A DNA stretch of 64,000 bases from Amblyomma americanum (lineage: Eukaryota > Arthropoda > Arachnida > Ixodida > Ixodidae). This document shows positions 50,289 to 60,480 of the stretch, one piece after another. A program made the translations under genes and the position numbers. The notes beneath the pieces are model-generated. The model did no database searches. It saw only the letters and a list, made by a program, of their open reading frames with translations, and was not told where the DNA came from. How positions within the stretch are numbered: the first letter of the stretch is position 1; the number at the start of each line of letters is the position of its first letter. The DNA is taken from positions 187,175,806 to 187,239,805 of the forward strand of contig NC_135502.1 in the NCBI RefSeq assembly GCF_052857255.1, in the 5' to 3' direction.

Positions 50289-53200
50289 GAGCAGTAGATG
50301 ATGAGGTGGTGGTATTTTGTGTGGCCGACGAGGCATGCCCTGTTGTGCGTTGCAAGTTAAATGGTTGTTGTATGGAATTGTTGATAGATACGGGGTCAAA
50401 GGTGACATTGCTTAAGGAGAGCAGTTTTAACACGCTTCGAAGGAAGGGGGACCGCGAGGTGTTGGAAGCGTCTGGTGGTATGGCAACCAAATTTGTAGGC
50501 ATAACGGGGGATCCTCTTGGCATAAGTGGACTCTACCGGTTACACTTCTCTCTCGGCGGAATTGCATTGGAGCACCCCTGCTACGTATGCCCGGACACGG
50601 TGTCTCTGCCAAACGGAGTGTCAGGTATATTAGGGCAGGATTTTTTGAGAAAAGGGAAGGTAGTAGTCTCATTCTCTGAGGAAGAGGTTAATGCGGGCGG
50701 CTCAAAATTTCCGTTTTTGAACAGGAGAGGGGCTGAGATTCGCATTACTGATATTGACACCCGTCAAACAGTGGGATCATTGGAGAAGGTATATTCACGG
50801 GTTGCCGTCAGGCTGGTCGAGGAGGCGGTCGTCCTTCCTTGGTCGGAGCACATTTTGTACGCGTTTGTGCCTTCAGATGTAGAGAGCGGCGCCGTGGGAG
50901 TGCTTGAGCCGGTCGACTCTCTCAGCAATGGCCTGAAGGCAGCCGCGTGCCTCGTGACAGTTAATGACGCCCACAGAGTGCTCCTACGGGTGGTTAACTG
51001 TAGCCAGCAGCCACTGAGCCTTCCCAGGAACAAAACATTGGCTTTCTTCACCTCTGCGATAGAGAAACGTGAGCCCACCGATACGGTACTCGCAACTGTA
51101 GAGCATGCTAGTCCTTCGGCTGCTCCAAAGGTGTCGTTCGATCTTTCTCACGTAAAATCCAGGGAGAGGGAGGCTCTGGCTGGTTTGCTGAACGACTACT
51201 CGGAGGTATTCGCCGCGTCCAACCTGGATTTGGGCTGCTGTAGCGTTATAAAGCACAGGATAGAAACCGGCACTTCATCGCCCGTTTACCAGCGTGCGTA
51301 CAGGATTCCTTACTCCCAACGTGAGGAGATGGAGCGGCAGGTGCAGGACCTGATTGATCGCGGCATTGTCGAACACTCAAAGTCACCCTGGGGAGCACCA
51401 GCACTATTGGTGGAAAAGCCAGATGGCTCGTATCGATTGGTAGTGGACTACCGCAAACTAAATGCCGTAACTCGCATCGATCCATACCCCATCCCCAATA
51501 TACAGGAGACGCTTTCTCAGCTGGGCTCTGCCAGGTACTTCACGGTAGTGGACATGGCGGCGGGATTCTGGCAGATAGCAATGGATCCGGCAGATGCCGA
51601 GAAAACGGCATTCAACACGCCCTCAGGGCACTATGAATGGAAAAGAATGCCGATGGGTCTGGCCAACAGCCCTGCTGTCTGGCAGAGAACCGCTGATGTT
51701 ATCCTGGCAGGTCTTCTGGGGAGGCTGTGCTTCGTGTATATGGATGACATTATCATATACAGTGACAGTTTTGAGAACCATTTGCGCGATATTGAGCAGG
51801 TTTTGGTGCGACTAAGAGGAGCGGGTCTCAAGCTGAAGCCCTCTAAGTGCCAATTCCTCAAAAACGAGGTGAAATACCTCGGGCACGTTGTTTCAGCTGA
51901 CGGCGTGCGACCGGACCCTGAGAAACTAAGGTGTGTCTCGGATTTTCCATCCCCGACTAGCGTCCGCCAGGTCCGGCAGTTTCTCGGCCTGATCGGTTAC
52001 TACCGAAGGCACATAGAGGAGTTCGCCAAGCTCGCTAAGCCGCTCACCGCCTTAACAGCCAAAAATGTCGCCTTTCGCTGGGACGAAAACGCGGAGAATG
52101 CTTTTGGGGCCCTGAAAAGGAAGCTAATGAGTGCACCGCTGTTGCGCCACCCGGATTTTAGTTTGCCCTTCGTTATGGCCACAGATGCGTCAAAGTTCGC
52201 AGTTGGTGCCGTGCTATCTCAGGTTATCGAGGGCAAAGAACATCCCGTTGCTTTTGCTAGCCGACAGCTGAGCCCCACAGAGCAAAAGTACGGAGCTACG
52301 GAAAGGGAATGCCTCGCCGTTGTCTGGGCAGTAAAGCACGTCAGATGCTACCTTTACGGCCGCAAATTCAAGCTAGTCACAGACTGCCATCCTCTGAAAT
52401 GGGTGATGAGTGTCAGGGACCCTAGCTCGCGACTCGCTAGATGGAATCTACACCTGCAGGAATACTGCTTTGAAGTTGAGCACAAGTCAGGAAAGACACA
52501 TCTGAATGCTGATGCACTCAGCCGCACAGCTGCCGTGGCAGCTATAGATGAGTTTGTCCCCGTAGTCGACCCCGCCGAATTACGCACAGAGCAGTGCAAA
52601 GATCCTGACCTGAAGCGAATAATCGAAAGCTTAGAGGGCGCACGGTCTCACCCCGAACAGCTAGGTTATTTCATTGACAAAGACGGCACCCTGTGTCGGC
52701 GCACGGGGCCAACCAGGAAAGGGAGATTAGAGAAAACCGCTTGGGAGAGAGTCGTCATACCTCGGTCGTGGACAGAAAGGGTTCTTCGCGCGTTTCACGA
52801 TGCGCCATGCGCCGGTCATTTTGGCGTAGCGAAGACACGCAGGCGTGTGGAGCGTTTGTACTTTTGGAGTGGCATGCGACAGGATGTTAGAGACTACTGT
52901 GCGAAGTGTCATTCCTGTCTCGAAAGAAAAACACCCAAGGGACGAAGACCAGCTCCAATTCAGCCGTTCTCTGAGGTTTCGGCTCCCTTCGAGCGGACAG
53001 GTATGGACATAATGGGCCCATTGCCCACGACCACTTCCGGAAACAAGTACATTTTAGTATTTGTCGATCACCTTTCAAAATACGCGGAAGCGGTAGCACT
53101 CCCAGATCAGAAGGCAGAGACGGTTGCAAGAGCATTTGTCGAACAGATCGTGCTCCGACATGGACCCCCGAGGCAACTCTTGACAGATCGGGGAACGAAC

Positions 53201-54142
53201 TTCGTGTCGCAGCTAATGAGGAGAGTTTGCGAGCTGCTTAAGATCGCTAAGAAGCAGACAACACCGTACCATCCGGCTTGCAACGGCGCGGTGGAGCGAC
53301 TGAACCAAACCGTGGCCGGGTTCCTGTCGCATTTTGTTTCGCGCGACCAGCGGGACTGGGACTTGTGGCTCCCGTATGCAATGTTTGCCTACAATTCCGC
53401 AGCACACGAGAGCACGGGCGAATCGCCATTCTTTCTTCTCTACGGCCGAGACCCGGACCAGCCTAGTGAAGTGCCAGAGGGCCCCCGTCGTGTCCCATAC
53501 GCTTCACTGGACGACTATAAGGTGGAGCTAGAATCGCGCTTGCAAGTGGCGAGGGACATCGCAAAGGAGGCCTTAAAGAAAGCGGCGAAGCGCAGGAAGG
53601 AGGTGCACGATCGCAGTGCTAGAGACGCGCCGTTTAATGTGGGGGACAGCGTGTACATTGAAAACCGCCAAAGGCAGATTGGGCTAGCTCGTAAGTTCCA
53701 GACGAAGTGGAGAGGACCGTGCGAGGTTGTCGAGAAGCTTTCTCCGGTAAACTTCAGAGTCCGAGACGTGAACCGGCGCTTGATAAGGATACACGCAAAT
53801 CGCCTCAAGTCGGCACCGGTTCAGTATTCACGAAATGAGGAAAGGGAAAGCGCGGATTTTGATGGGGACAGAAGTGAAGCGGAGCGCGCAGATAGTTCGC
53901 AAGAAACGCCCTCTCCTGCATTTGTTCGGCAGGCGCCAGAGGTGACGGCCAGAATGCCACCGGATTTACTTCATGCATTGCTAGAAGAAGAAGCGCGCGA
54001 GGTTGCCGCGCAGATAACGCCAGGAGAGGCTCCTGCCACGAGCCCTCGCGAGTCCCAAAGCAGACAAAGGGGCACAGACTTACTTAGTATGACTCATGAA
54101 GGCCGATATCCGCTGCGAAATCGGAAAGCTAAGTCGGACTAA
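50252..54142 (+). CDS. Gypsy-5 pol (protease, RT, RNase H, integrase)
   Basis: The frame is open from the slippery site (LVSPPQPEERGEG) to 54,142; 1,278 residues counted from GTG 50,306, which is used below for numbering only. Protease MELLIDTGSKVTLL has Asp28. RT has FTVVDMAAGFWQIAMDPA and CFVYMDDIIIYS (YMDD about residue 478). RNase H starts at VMATDASKFAVGAVL (about 627). The integrase zinc finger is HDAPCAGHFGVAKTRRR with CAKCHSCLERK; the core has TGMDIMGPLP (about 901), LLTDRGTNF (about 960) and NGAVERLNQT (about 996). The C-terminal domain follows (FNVGDSVYIENRQRQIGLAR, KWRGPCEVVEKLSPVNFRVR). Made as a Gag-Pol fusion by -1 frameshift. No defect seen. Confidence 0.95.
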   Translation, partial: LVSPPQPEERGEGAVDDEVVVFCVADEACPVVRCKLNGCCMELLIDTGSKVTLLKESSFNTLRRKGDREVLEASGGMATKFVGITGDPLGISGLYRLHFSLGGIALEHPCYVCPDTVSLPNGVSGILGQDFLRKGKVVVSFSEEEVNAGGSKFPFLNRRGAEIRITDIDTRQTVGSLEKVYSRVAVRLVEEAVVLPWSEHILYAFVPSDVESGAVGVLEPVDSLSNGLKAAACLVTVNDAHRVLLRVVNCSQQPLSLPRNKTLAFFTSAIEKREPTDTVLATVEHASPSAAPKVSFDLSHVKSREREALAGLLNDYSEVFAASNLDLGCCSVIKHRIETGTSSPVYQRAYRIPYSQREEMERQVQDLIDRGIVEHSKSPWGAPALLVEKPDGSYRLVVDYRKLNAVTRIDPYPIPNIQETLSQLGSARYFTVVDMAAGFWQIAMDPADAEKTAFNTPSGHYEWKRMPMGLANSPAVWQRTADVILAGLLGRLCFVYMDDIIIYSDSFENHLRDIEQVLVRLRGAGLKLKPSKCQFLKNEVKYLGHVVSADGVRPDPEKLRCVSDFPSPTSVRQVRQFLGLIGYYRRHIEEFAKLAKPLTALTAKNVAFRWDENAENAFGALKRKLMSAPLLRHPDFSLPFVMATDASKFAVGAVLSQVIEGKEHPVAFASRQLSPTEQKYGATERECLAVVWAVKHVRCYLYGRKFKLVTDCHPLKWVMSVRDPSSRLARWNLHLQEYCFEVEHKSGKTHLNADALSRTAAVAAIDEFVPVVDPAELRTEQCKDPDLKRIIESLEGARSHPEQLGYFIDKDGTLCRRTGPTRKGRLEKTAWERVVIPRSWTERVLRAFHDAPCAGHFGVAKTRRRVERLYFWSGMRQDVRDYCAKCHSCLERKTPKGRRPAPIQPFSEVSAPFERTGMDIMGPLPTTTSGNKYILVFVDHLSKYAEAVALPDQKAETVARAFVEQIVLRHGPPRQLLTDRGTNFVSQLMRRVCELLKIAKKQTTPYHPACNGAVERLNQTVAGFLSHFVSRDQRDWDLWLPYAMFAYNSAAHESTGESPFFLLYGRDPDQPSEVPEGPRRVPYASLDDYKVELESRLQVARDIAKEALKKAAKRRKEVHDRSARDAPFNVGDSVYIENRQRQIGLARKFQTKWRGPCEVVEKLSPVNFRVRDVNRRLIRIHANRLKSAPVQYSRNEERESADFDGDRSEAERADSSQETPSPAFVRQAPEVTARMPPDLLHALLEEEAREVAAQITPGEAPATSPRESQSRQRGTDLLSMTHEGRYPLRNRKAKSD

Positions 54143-54635
54143 TGGCGTAAACAGAGCGGAGTTTTGAACTGGTTAGAATTGTGTAATGCCACAGCTCATA
54201 ACATTGCTATGTGCTTATGTGTTAAGTTATCGGAGTTGGTAGTTAAACCTTTCTGTCATTAAGTAACACCTTCACAGGAGAGCATGCGGAGCGCATGCAG
54301 AACCTGCCCTACTTCCTTTCGTTATCTATATTTTTGTCTGTGCCGTGATCGTGCTAGAAGTGGGAGCTCCTTTATAACTGTGGTAAATTTATTTCGTCCA
54401 GTTTGGACTAGAAAGGAGAGGCTTGGGTGCTGAGTTTCATGTTTATCTGTAAAAGAAGATCAGTGCTGCCCCTGGAGACGCCAGTTATGACAGCGGAAAC
54501 ATATGGTGTTGTGCAGTGGTGTTAAGTGCAGCGAAAAGTGTTTTGTCGGACGCACTGTGCGAGGCGATTCAGAAAGACAAGGGGAGCTGCAGGGACTCAA
54601 ATGTTCGGAGAACATTCTTCTGGAGGGTGAGCGAG
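54143..54635 (+). other. Gypsy-5 3' untranslated region
   Basis: Non-coding. A purine-rich CTGGAGGGTGAGCGAG precedes the 3' LTR and serves as a plausible polypurine tract. Confidence 0.7.
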
Positions 54636-55927
54636 TGTGACATTCCTTGTGTGCTACGAGGTACATTCCTTGTGTGTGCATCGAGTTGGGGCTTAAGGCC
54701 GCCCCTCTTTTCCAGCTGCATAACTTTGCAGAAAGCAGGACGCCGGCACACGCGGAAACCGAGAGCCCCCGAGTACATACGGGGAACGAAAATTGTCGCT
54801 TGACGCACGGACCCCCTCCCCCCCCTTTCGACGTGGGCTATCGCCGGGAAGGCACCCACAGCTTCCCGCCGTGCCTCGTGAACAAAAGCGCATTCCCAGG
54901 AGGGCCGTGACGGACACCTGTCATGGCGGACAGGCAAGACTCGCCAAGAATGTGGGAAGACAGGGGCGACCCTTAATCTGGTTTCCCGGAGCGACAGACG
55001 AACCCCTTCATGCTTATTAGCTGTGTCCCGCCGTCGGTAGCCCGGCAGCATCGTGGGCCCTTTCGCCCCCTCCTCTGTTGCTGACGGGCGACGCGGACCG
55101 ATGGTGGGTGGCGGTATGCATGCATGGGGCAAGGATTAGCTCCGAAGGGAGAGCCTGTGGATACTCTCACTTGAGAGAGAGTTGTGGCGTTTTTGTTTAT
55201 TTAGTTTGTGTTGTTAACAAAACTCTGGGTTCGAGGCTAAGCCCAACCCAAGGGGTTGTCCCCATCTCGCATGTTATTTTTGATTGGAGAATTGATGCTT
55301 TGGGCGGGCCACTGAAAATGACCGCCCTTAGTCCTTTTTTAATCAAGTGCTTAAAAGCGCATGTAAACGGATGCAGTCCAGTCTGAGCTGGGGCTCCATG
55401 CTTAGCATGTAATGTGATGCTACTTAGGCACTAACCTGCCCGGTCGATGAGTAAAGTAGTGCAAAGTTTGTTCTTTTGTAAATTCAGTTCTGCTTTTTCC
55501 AGTTTAACTCTCTGTATATGTATGTTGTAAAATTATGCTCTGCTGTCATCATCTACAAGCTCGCCTCCTGTTCATCTTCCAAGCCGAACGACACTAGAGG
55601 AAGGGTTTGTGAACCATCCTCGAAGAAACGGACGACTATTGAAATTCTACTGCATACACGCTCAGGACGACATCGTTCGCGAAGAGGGCCTTCAGCGCCG
55701 AAGCCAGACGGCGTGCAGCTTCTGCCAGCAACCGCTCGAGCCCAACTCCGGAGCCACTCCATCGCCCCCATGAAGTCGTCGGCACGTAAGCTCGGACGCC
55801 CCAGCCTCTGATGTATAATCTTAATCATGTGTAATTATTGAATATACCTGTTTGTTTAAACTGAGCCATACGGTGTCTCTTTGCCTCTCCGTCCCGTGTG
55901 GACCTGCGCATTATGGGGGTCATCACA
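54636..55927 (+). repeat. Gypsy-5 3' LTR
   Basis: TGTGACATTCC…TCATCACA; differs from the 5' LTR at about ten positions, for example ACTGATGG against ACCGATGG and CTTTGTTAATC against CTTTTTTAATC. Confidence 0.95.
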
Positions 55928-56706
55928 ATAATATTGCTTCGTATCCTACTTACGTTACTTCTGGTGTGCCTCAGGGCAGTGTTTTGGGCTCTTTAATCTT
56001 CCTAATTCACATAAATGATTTGCCACTTAATGTTTCTTCTCGCTTACGTATTTTCGCTGACGACTGCATTATTTACAGATCAATTAACAGTACTGACGAC
56101 CACCTGGCCCTTCAAAATGACCTTAGCCTAATTCATAGTTGGTGTAGCACCTGGTTAATGGCTTTAAATGTGTCAAAATGACAGGTAATTTGTTTTAGTC
56201 GTAAGCGTGACAACTCATATTTTTTATACGACGTCAATAATAACGAATTGTTACATACAGTATCGTATAAATGTTTGGGTGTTCACCTAACCGATAACCT
56301 CTCCTGGACAGACCATATTACAGCCGTTTGCGCAAAAGCTTCAAGGACATTAGGTTACCTACGTCGTAATCTGAGTAATTCACCTTCCCACATCCGCAAA
56401 TTGGCCTATCAGACATTTGTTCGTCCTCAGCTCGAGCATGCATCTTCCATTTGGTCCCCACATCCTACATACCTAATCGACTTGCTTGAATCAGTCCAGA
56501 AACGAGCTGCCCGTTTCATTTCACGTAATTATAGCCATCACTCCAGCGTAACGCAAATGAAACTCGGTCATTCCATACAGCCTTTAGTTCTTCGCCGTAA
56601 TATCGCTTTGTTATCCTTGTTTCACAAATATGTTTATAATGCCACACAATCCACACTACATATCCAGACCGCCTCGAACACGTCTCGTCGTTTAAATAAC
56701 CACTAA
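55928..56706 (+). pseudogene. CR1-2 RT C-terminal half
   Basis: This resumes the RT after gypsy-5: YPTYVTSGVPQGSVLGSLIF and FADDCIIYRS (intact catalytic pair) up to a TGA at 56,179 (after NVSK). The same frame region then continues YKCLGVHLTDNLSWTDHITA, SRTLGYLRRNLSNSPS, LAYQTFVRPQLEHASSIWSP and ARFISRNYSHHSSVTQM to 56,706. Confidence 0.85.
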
Positions 56707-57328
56707 AGTTTTGCGCGCATGTACGGTACGACACATGCTTTTAACTTTTCCGCACTCCTACCGCCATTCGCTTGTGGAATAATCTGCCTGATCACATTGC
56801 TTCCGAGTCAGAACAAGAAAAATTTTGTCATCTCCTACACGAGCATTGTTCATAATAGCACTTACAAATAACTTTATCTTGTTTCTTACACTTGGCAATC
56901 TGCTTCGAACTTCTTGGGATATTTGTTATGCATTGCTATCTCGCTCCTGTGAATTGCTATTTTATGCTGCGTCGTGTGTTCACTTGTATGACCTGTATAT
57001 ATTATTGCATTTTTGCATCTTTTTCCCTGAATATCACTTCAAGAATTGTACTCCCTGATATGTTCATTCTTTGTGTATTTTACTTTCTAGTATTAATGCC
57101 TTACGTTAAGTTTTACTCATGTTATTTCCTTAAGTGTACCTTTGTGGCCATTCACTACTACAGTTGTTCCTGTTTCATGTTTTATCTTGGTAGTAATTTT
57201 GATGAGCCCTGTATTGAGGTGGATCTTTTGTATACCACTTTAGAAGGCTGCTTACTCTGTAACCCCCCCTTACCCAGTGCCCCCAAGGGGCCTGTAAGGT
57301 ATTTTAAATAAATAAATAAATAAATAAC
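56707..57328 (+). other. CR1-2 end of ORF2 remnant, 3' UTR and AAAT tail
   Basis: The first 110 bp is decayed RT C-terminus (TTTTAACTTTTCCGCACTCC, then WNNLPDHI-like codons). The rest is AT-rich 3' UTR with a GC-richer CCCAGTGCCCCCAAGGGGCC (57,272-57,291), which can form a hairpin. It ends in TTTTAAATAAATAAATAAAT repeats. Confidence 0.75.
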
Positions 57329-57330
57329 AG

Positions 57331-57363
57331 TGCGGCTGGGCGGCACACAAACAATATCATTGG

Positions 57364-57366
<3 letters not shown>
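57331..57366 (+). repeat. Short repeat with GCGGCTGGGCGGC, copy 3
   Basis: GTGCGGCTGGGCGGCACACA then AACAATATCATTGG; see the copies at 28,336 and 33,703. Confidence 0.7.

Positions 57367-57423
<57 letters not shown>
57367..57423. repeat. TA microsatellite
   Basis: A TA run of more than 50 bp, ending TATAAATTTTTTCCC. Confidence 0.95.
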
Positions 57424-57425
<2 letters not shown>

Positions 57426-57553
57426 TTTTTCCCTCTTTGTCATGCACAGGGGTCTGAGGCCTCGTCAGGCGATACTAAGCCTTTAGTCTCAGCCCTCTCT
57501 TAGACAAATGTCTAAGAAAAAATAAATAAAGAAAGAAAGAAATATACCATAGT
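57424..57553 (-). repeat. Inverted copy of the 33,833-33,950 insert
   Basis: The reverse complement matches 33,833-33,950 closely, including the palindrome CTTAGACATTTGTCTAAG. Both copies sit between a TA run and the same point of an RTE LINE. Confidence 0.82.
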
Positions 57554-58497
57554 CCTCCATAAAGTCAGCAATACACTTACAGTAGGAAATGGCGTCACGC
57601 AAGGAGACATGATCAAGCCAATGCCATTCACAGCCTGTTTACAAGAGGTATTCCGAGGCCTGAATTGGCAACAGTTAAGGATAAGAGTTAATGGACAGTT
57701 CCCAAATAATCCGTAATTCCCTGACAGCATTGCCTTCCTGAGTCACCTATAAGATCAAGTGCAAAGAATGATCAATGAGTTGGGCAGGCAGATAAGAAAG
57801 CTGGGTGTGAGAGTTAGCATGATGAAAACCCAAATTATGTTAAACATTCTAGCCCGGGAACAGCAGTTCACAAGAAATAGCAATGTGCTGGAAATGCTAA
57901 AGGAATATATACTTAGGGCAGGTGGTGACAGCTGATCCGTGTCATGAGTGGGAAATAAACTAGAATAAGAATAGGGTGGAGCGCATATGGCAGGTTGTCG
58001 CAGATCATGAATGGAAGTTTATCAGTATCCCTCCCCTCCCCCCCACCCCCCCAAGAGAAAATGATACTCTCCTATTTGGTACTGACCTACGGGACAGAAA
58101 CGTGGAGGCTAACGAAAAGGGTTCAGCTTAAGTTAAGGACAACGCAGCAAGCCATGGAAAGAGAAATGATAGGTGTAGCGTTAAGAGACCGGAAGCGGGC
58201 CGAGTGGGTGAGGAAACAAATGCGGCTTAATGACATCCTAGTCGAAATCAAGGGGTAGAAGTGGGCTTGGGCAGGGCGTCTAATGGGAAGGCAGGGTAAC
58301 CCATGGTCCTTAAGAGCCACGGAGTTTATCCCAAGTGAAGGCAAGCTAGCAGGGGGCGGCAGGTAGGTTAGGTGGGCCGACAAGATTGAGAAGTTTTCGG
58401 GACACGGTGGGCCCAATTGGAAAAGGACAGGGTTAACTGCAGAGACACGGGAGATGGCTTTGCTTTGCAGTGGGCGTAGTACGGATGATGATAATCA
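57554..58497 (+). pseudogene. RTE/BovB-like LINE, C-terminal half
   Basis: Broken plus-strand codons include an RT region with GVRVSMMKTQIMLNILARE-like sequence, TYGTETWRLTKRVQLKLRTT, QQAMEREMIGVALRDRKRAE and WVRKQMRLNDILVEIKG, then a Trp-rich C-terminus. It ends GTACGGATGATGATAATC, the repeat end of this family. A CT-rich stretch (58,028-58,052) interrupts it. Stops throughout. Confidence 0.8.
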
Positions 58498-58817
58498 CAT
58501 GGAAATGGAATCTGGTGGCCAATCCTGCACCGCGGCCACCGAGAACGTTACAGGGCCAACGTACACGACTACGGGATGGGCGGTATGAGGCGATTGGCGA
58601 GGTGGGCGGCATCACTCCCTTCACCTTTTCCAAAAGTAGCCTGGCTTGACAGAGGTGTCCGTATCTTTGGCTTTGGCAGCACTGCCTAGTAAGCGTAATA
58701 AAGCAGTACTAGAACAAAAAAAACTTATTTCGTTGAATACTTGGAAAGGCTGTTAAAAATTACAGGATAGCACTTAAGTCTGCTTAAGACTGAAATGCGA
58801 AATTCTTTCCTTCTCTT
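58498..58817. other. Unassigned spacer
   Basis: No motif on either strand. AATAAAGC at about 58,698 and an A-run at 58,718 suggest the end of some retroposed sequence. Confidence 0.4.
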
Positions 58818-58869
58818 GCCCGCCGTGGTGGCTCAGTGGTTAGCGCGCTCGGCTACTGATCCGGAGTTC

Positions 58870-59895
58870 GAACGACTATCGGCCACACCAACTGGCAGAT
58901 ACATTCTGTCCACACTAGGCATAACATACGAACGACAAGGCGGACCCACAACTGACCTTCCCAAACATACACGCCAGCTTCTGGTCATTCCTCCACAACC
59001 TCGGAACATGCACCCAGATTTACACGCTGAACGTCGTACAGAGAGAGCCAAATCATTAGGCAAACGCTTTCTTAATGATACCCCTGTGGTAAATGTAGAT
59101 TCGGCAGATTCTTCGCCTGACAAGATGGTAGCTGTGGTCACCACGGAACGTGGTACACTCATAACTGGGGGCACTATACGCACTCAGCACACACATGTTG
59201 AAGAAGAAACAGCCATTGCTCTAGCCATTATGGGATCCTCGGCAGAAACCATTGTCAGCGACTCAAAATTGGCTATACGTAACTACACGTTTCGAAGAAT
59301 CTCCCCACAAGCAGCACGGATTCTGCTAAATTATCAGCCCACGCGGCGCATTCGCCTAATCTGGACGCCTGCTCATGCTTCCCTTGCTGGTAATGAGGCG
59401 GCTCATAACCTAGCTCGAGAACTGTCCCGCCGAGCTGGGTCGTGCAGCCCACCCGCCCTATACTCTGGCAAGGACAGGTTGTTTTCTTACAGAGAAATCC
59501 TGCAGCACTACAGGCTTGCAAGACTCAGATTCCCCCCAGCAGATAAAACGCTCTCCAAGCAACAGGCCAAAGCCTGGAGTAAACTTCAAACTAACACCTA
59601 TCCAAATCCCCAATTGTGTAGCTTCTATTCGGAAGGACTCTACTCAAACAAATGCAAAAATCGTGATGCGAAAGCCGATCTAAATCATATGATCTGGAAC
59701 TGCCCGCAGTCCCTACGCGGGAGTCACTTCATTAACGACTCTGCTCATTGGGAGGCTCTATTGCTCAGCCCCGACCCGGGGATACAGATCAAGCTCCTCC
59801 AGCTGGCTGAAGACGCCGCCGCTGCCCAAGGGATAGCGGCCGCCGTTCAAGCGGGGGGCGACTTCGTGTCGCTCCTCTATATCCGCTGGAAATAA
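58870..59895 (+). CDS. I-clade LINE ORF2 C-terminus: RNase H and zinc tail (partial)
   Basis: The frame enters at RLSATPTGRYILSTLGITYE and is open to 59,895. RNase H: VVNVDSADSSPDK (Asp), HVEEETAIALAIMG (Glu), IVSDSKLAIRNY (Asp), RLIWTPAHASLAGNEAAHNL. The last position has His where cellular RNase H and many I-clade enzymes have Asp (GNEAAD). The tail has CKNRDAKADLNHMIWNC, close to a Cys-His zinc knuckle. RNase H degrades the RNA strand after target-primed reverse transcription. The RT and everything upstream is missing, and upstream codons belong to the SINE. Confidence 0.85.
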   Translation, partial: ERLSATPTGRYILSTLGITYERQGGPTTDLPKHTRQLLVIPPQPRNMHPDLHAERRTERAKSLGKRFLNDTPVVNVDSADSSPDKMVAVVTTERGTLITGGTIRTQHTHVEEETAIALAIMGSSAETIVSDSKLAIRNYTFRRISPQAARILLNYQPTRRIRLIWTPAHASLAGNEAAHNLARELSRRAGSCSPPALYSGKDRLFSYREILQHYRLARLRFPPADKTLSKQQAKAWSKLQTNTYPNPQLCSFYSEGLYSNKCKNRDAKADLNHMIWNCPQSLRGSHFINDSAHWEALLLSPDPGIQIKLLQLAEDAAAAQGIAAAVQAGGDFVSLLYIRWK

Positions 59896-59913
59896 AGTTT
59901 CACAACCAACCAA
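58870..59913 (+). mobile_element. 5'-truncated I-clade LINE inside SINE-2
   Basis: 1,044 bp flanked by the 9-bp duplication CCGGAGTTC (58,861-58,869; 59,914-59,922). It ends AATAAAGTTTCACAACCAAC, the tail type of this clade. Only the RNase H and C-terminal part of ORF2 is present, and it is uninterrupted, so this is a fairly recent insertion. Confidence 0.9.
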
Positions 59914-60185
59914 CCGGAGTTCCCGGGTTCGAACCCGACCGCGGCGGCTGCGTTTCGATGGAGGCGAAACGCTAAGGCGCCCGTGTACTGTGCGATGTCA
60001 GTGCACGTTAAAGATCCCCAAATGGTCGAAATTATTCCGGAGCCCTCCACTACGGCACCTCTTTCTTCCTTTCTTCTTTCACTCCCTGCTTTATCCCTTA
60101 CCTTACGGCGCGGTTCAGGTGTCCGCCGATATATGAGACCGATACTCCGCCATTTCCTTTCCGCAAAAACGAATTATATATATTT

Positions 60186-60480
60186 CCTTCTCCTCTCTTT
60201 CTCCCTCAATTTTTCATTCATTAATTTTTATTATTAAAAATTTTGTTACGTTTTCATTTCATTTTTATTCCTTTTTATTTTCCTATTATTTTGGTTTAAA
60301 TTTTGCTGTTTTCACTTTATTTATTTGTTTTTTCTATTGTTTATTTTCCCTTATTCTTCACTACTTTTTTTTCAACACATTTACTCAATACCCGCTTCAC
60401 ACACAGCAATTAATTATATAAATCAATTTAAATAATTACAATTCTTCAACCAAATTTATCACACTTCAAGATGTACCACA
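60186..60480. other. AT-rich low-complexity stretch
   Basis: Mostly T runs with TTATTT and ATTTTT motifs; no coding signal. It may include the tail of SINE-2. Confidence 0.6.

Larger units (their letters stand above)
47867..55927 (+). mobile_element. Ty3/gypsy retrotransposon gypsy-5, apparently intact
   Basis: 8.06 kb, LTRs of 1,293 and 1,292 bp that differ at about ten positions by eye, flanked by ATAA (47,863-47,866; 55,928-55,931). The primer-binding site is 1 nt after the LTR. Gag and pol are each uninterrupted, with pol in the -1 frame behind a textbook slippery site and hairpin. All catalytic residues I can check are present. No env-like ORF. This is the youngest and most complete element here, and a second copy starts at 62,254. 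Confidence 0.95.
33980..57328 (+). mobile_element. CR1-like non-LTR retrotransposon CR1-2, split by two gypsy elements
   Basis: Without its two guests it is about 4.5 kb: tandem 5' monomers, ORF1 with 2A, a fused ORF1-endonuclease frame, RT, and a 3' end in AAAT repeats (57,305-57,327). Gypsy-4 sits in the endonuclease (35,729-46,530, duplication AACT). Gypsy-5 sits just before the SGVPQGSV motif of the RT (47,867-55,927, duplication ATAA). Coding is broken by several frameshifts and stops besides the insertions. Confidence 0.9.
58818..60185 (+). repeat. tRNA-derived SINE-2, split by an I-clade LINE
   Basis: 58,818-58,869 holds the A box (GTGGCTCAGTGGTTAGCGCG) and 59,914-60,185 the B box (GGTTCGAACCC) and body. 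Same family as SINE-1. Removing 58,870-59,922 restores the head (GGAGTTC-CCGGGTTCGAACC). Confidence 0.88.

Noticed and set aside
54569..55132. Long antisense open frame (up to 187 codons) repeated in all three gypsy-5 LTRs
   Set aside because: The LTR copies are almost identical by descent, so repeated openness is not evidence of coding. A C-run of variable length (48,048; 54,821; 62,434) changes the frame between copies, and no domain is recognisable.
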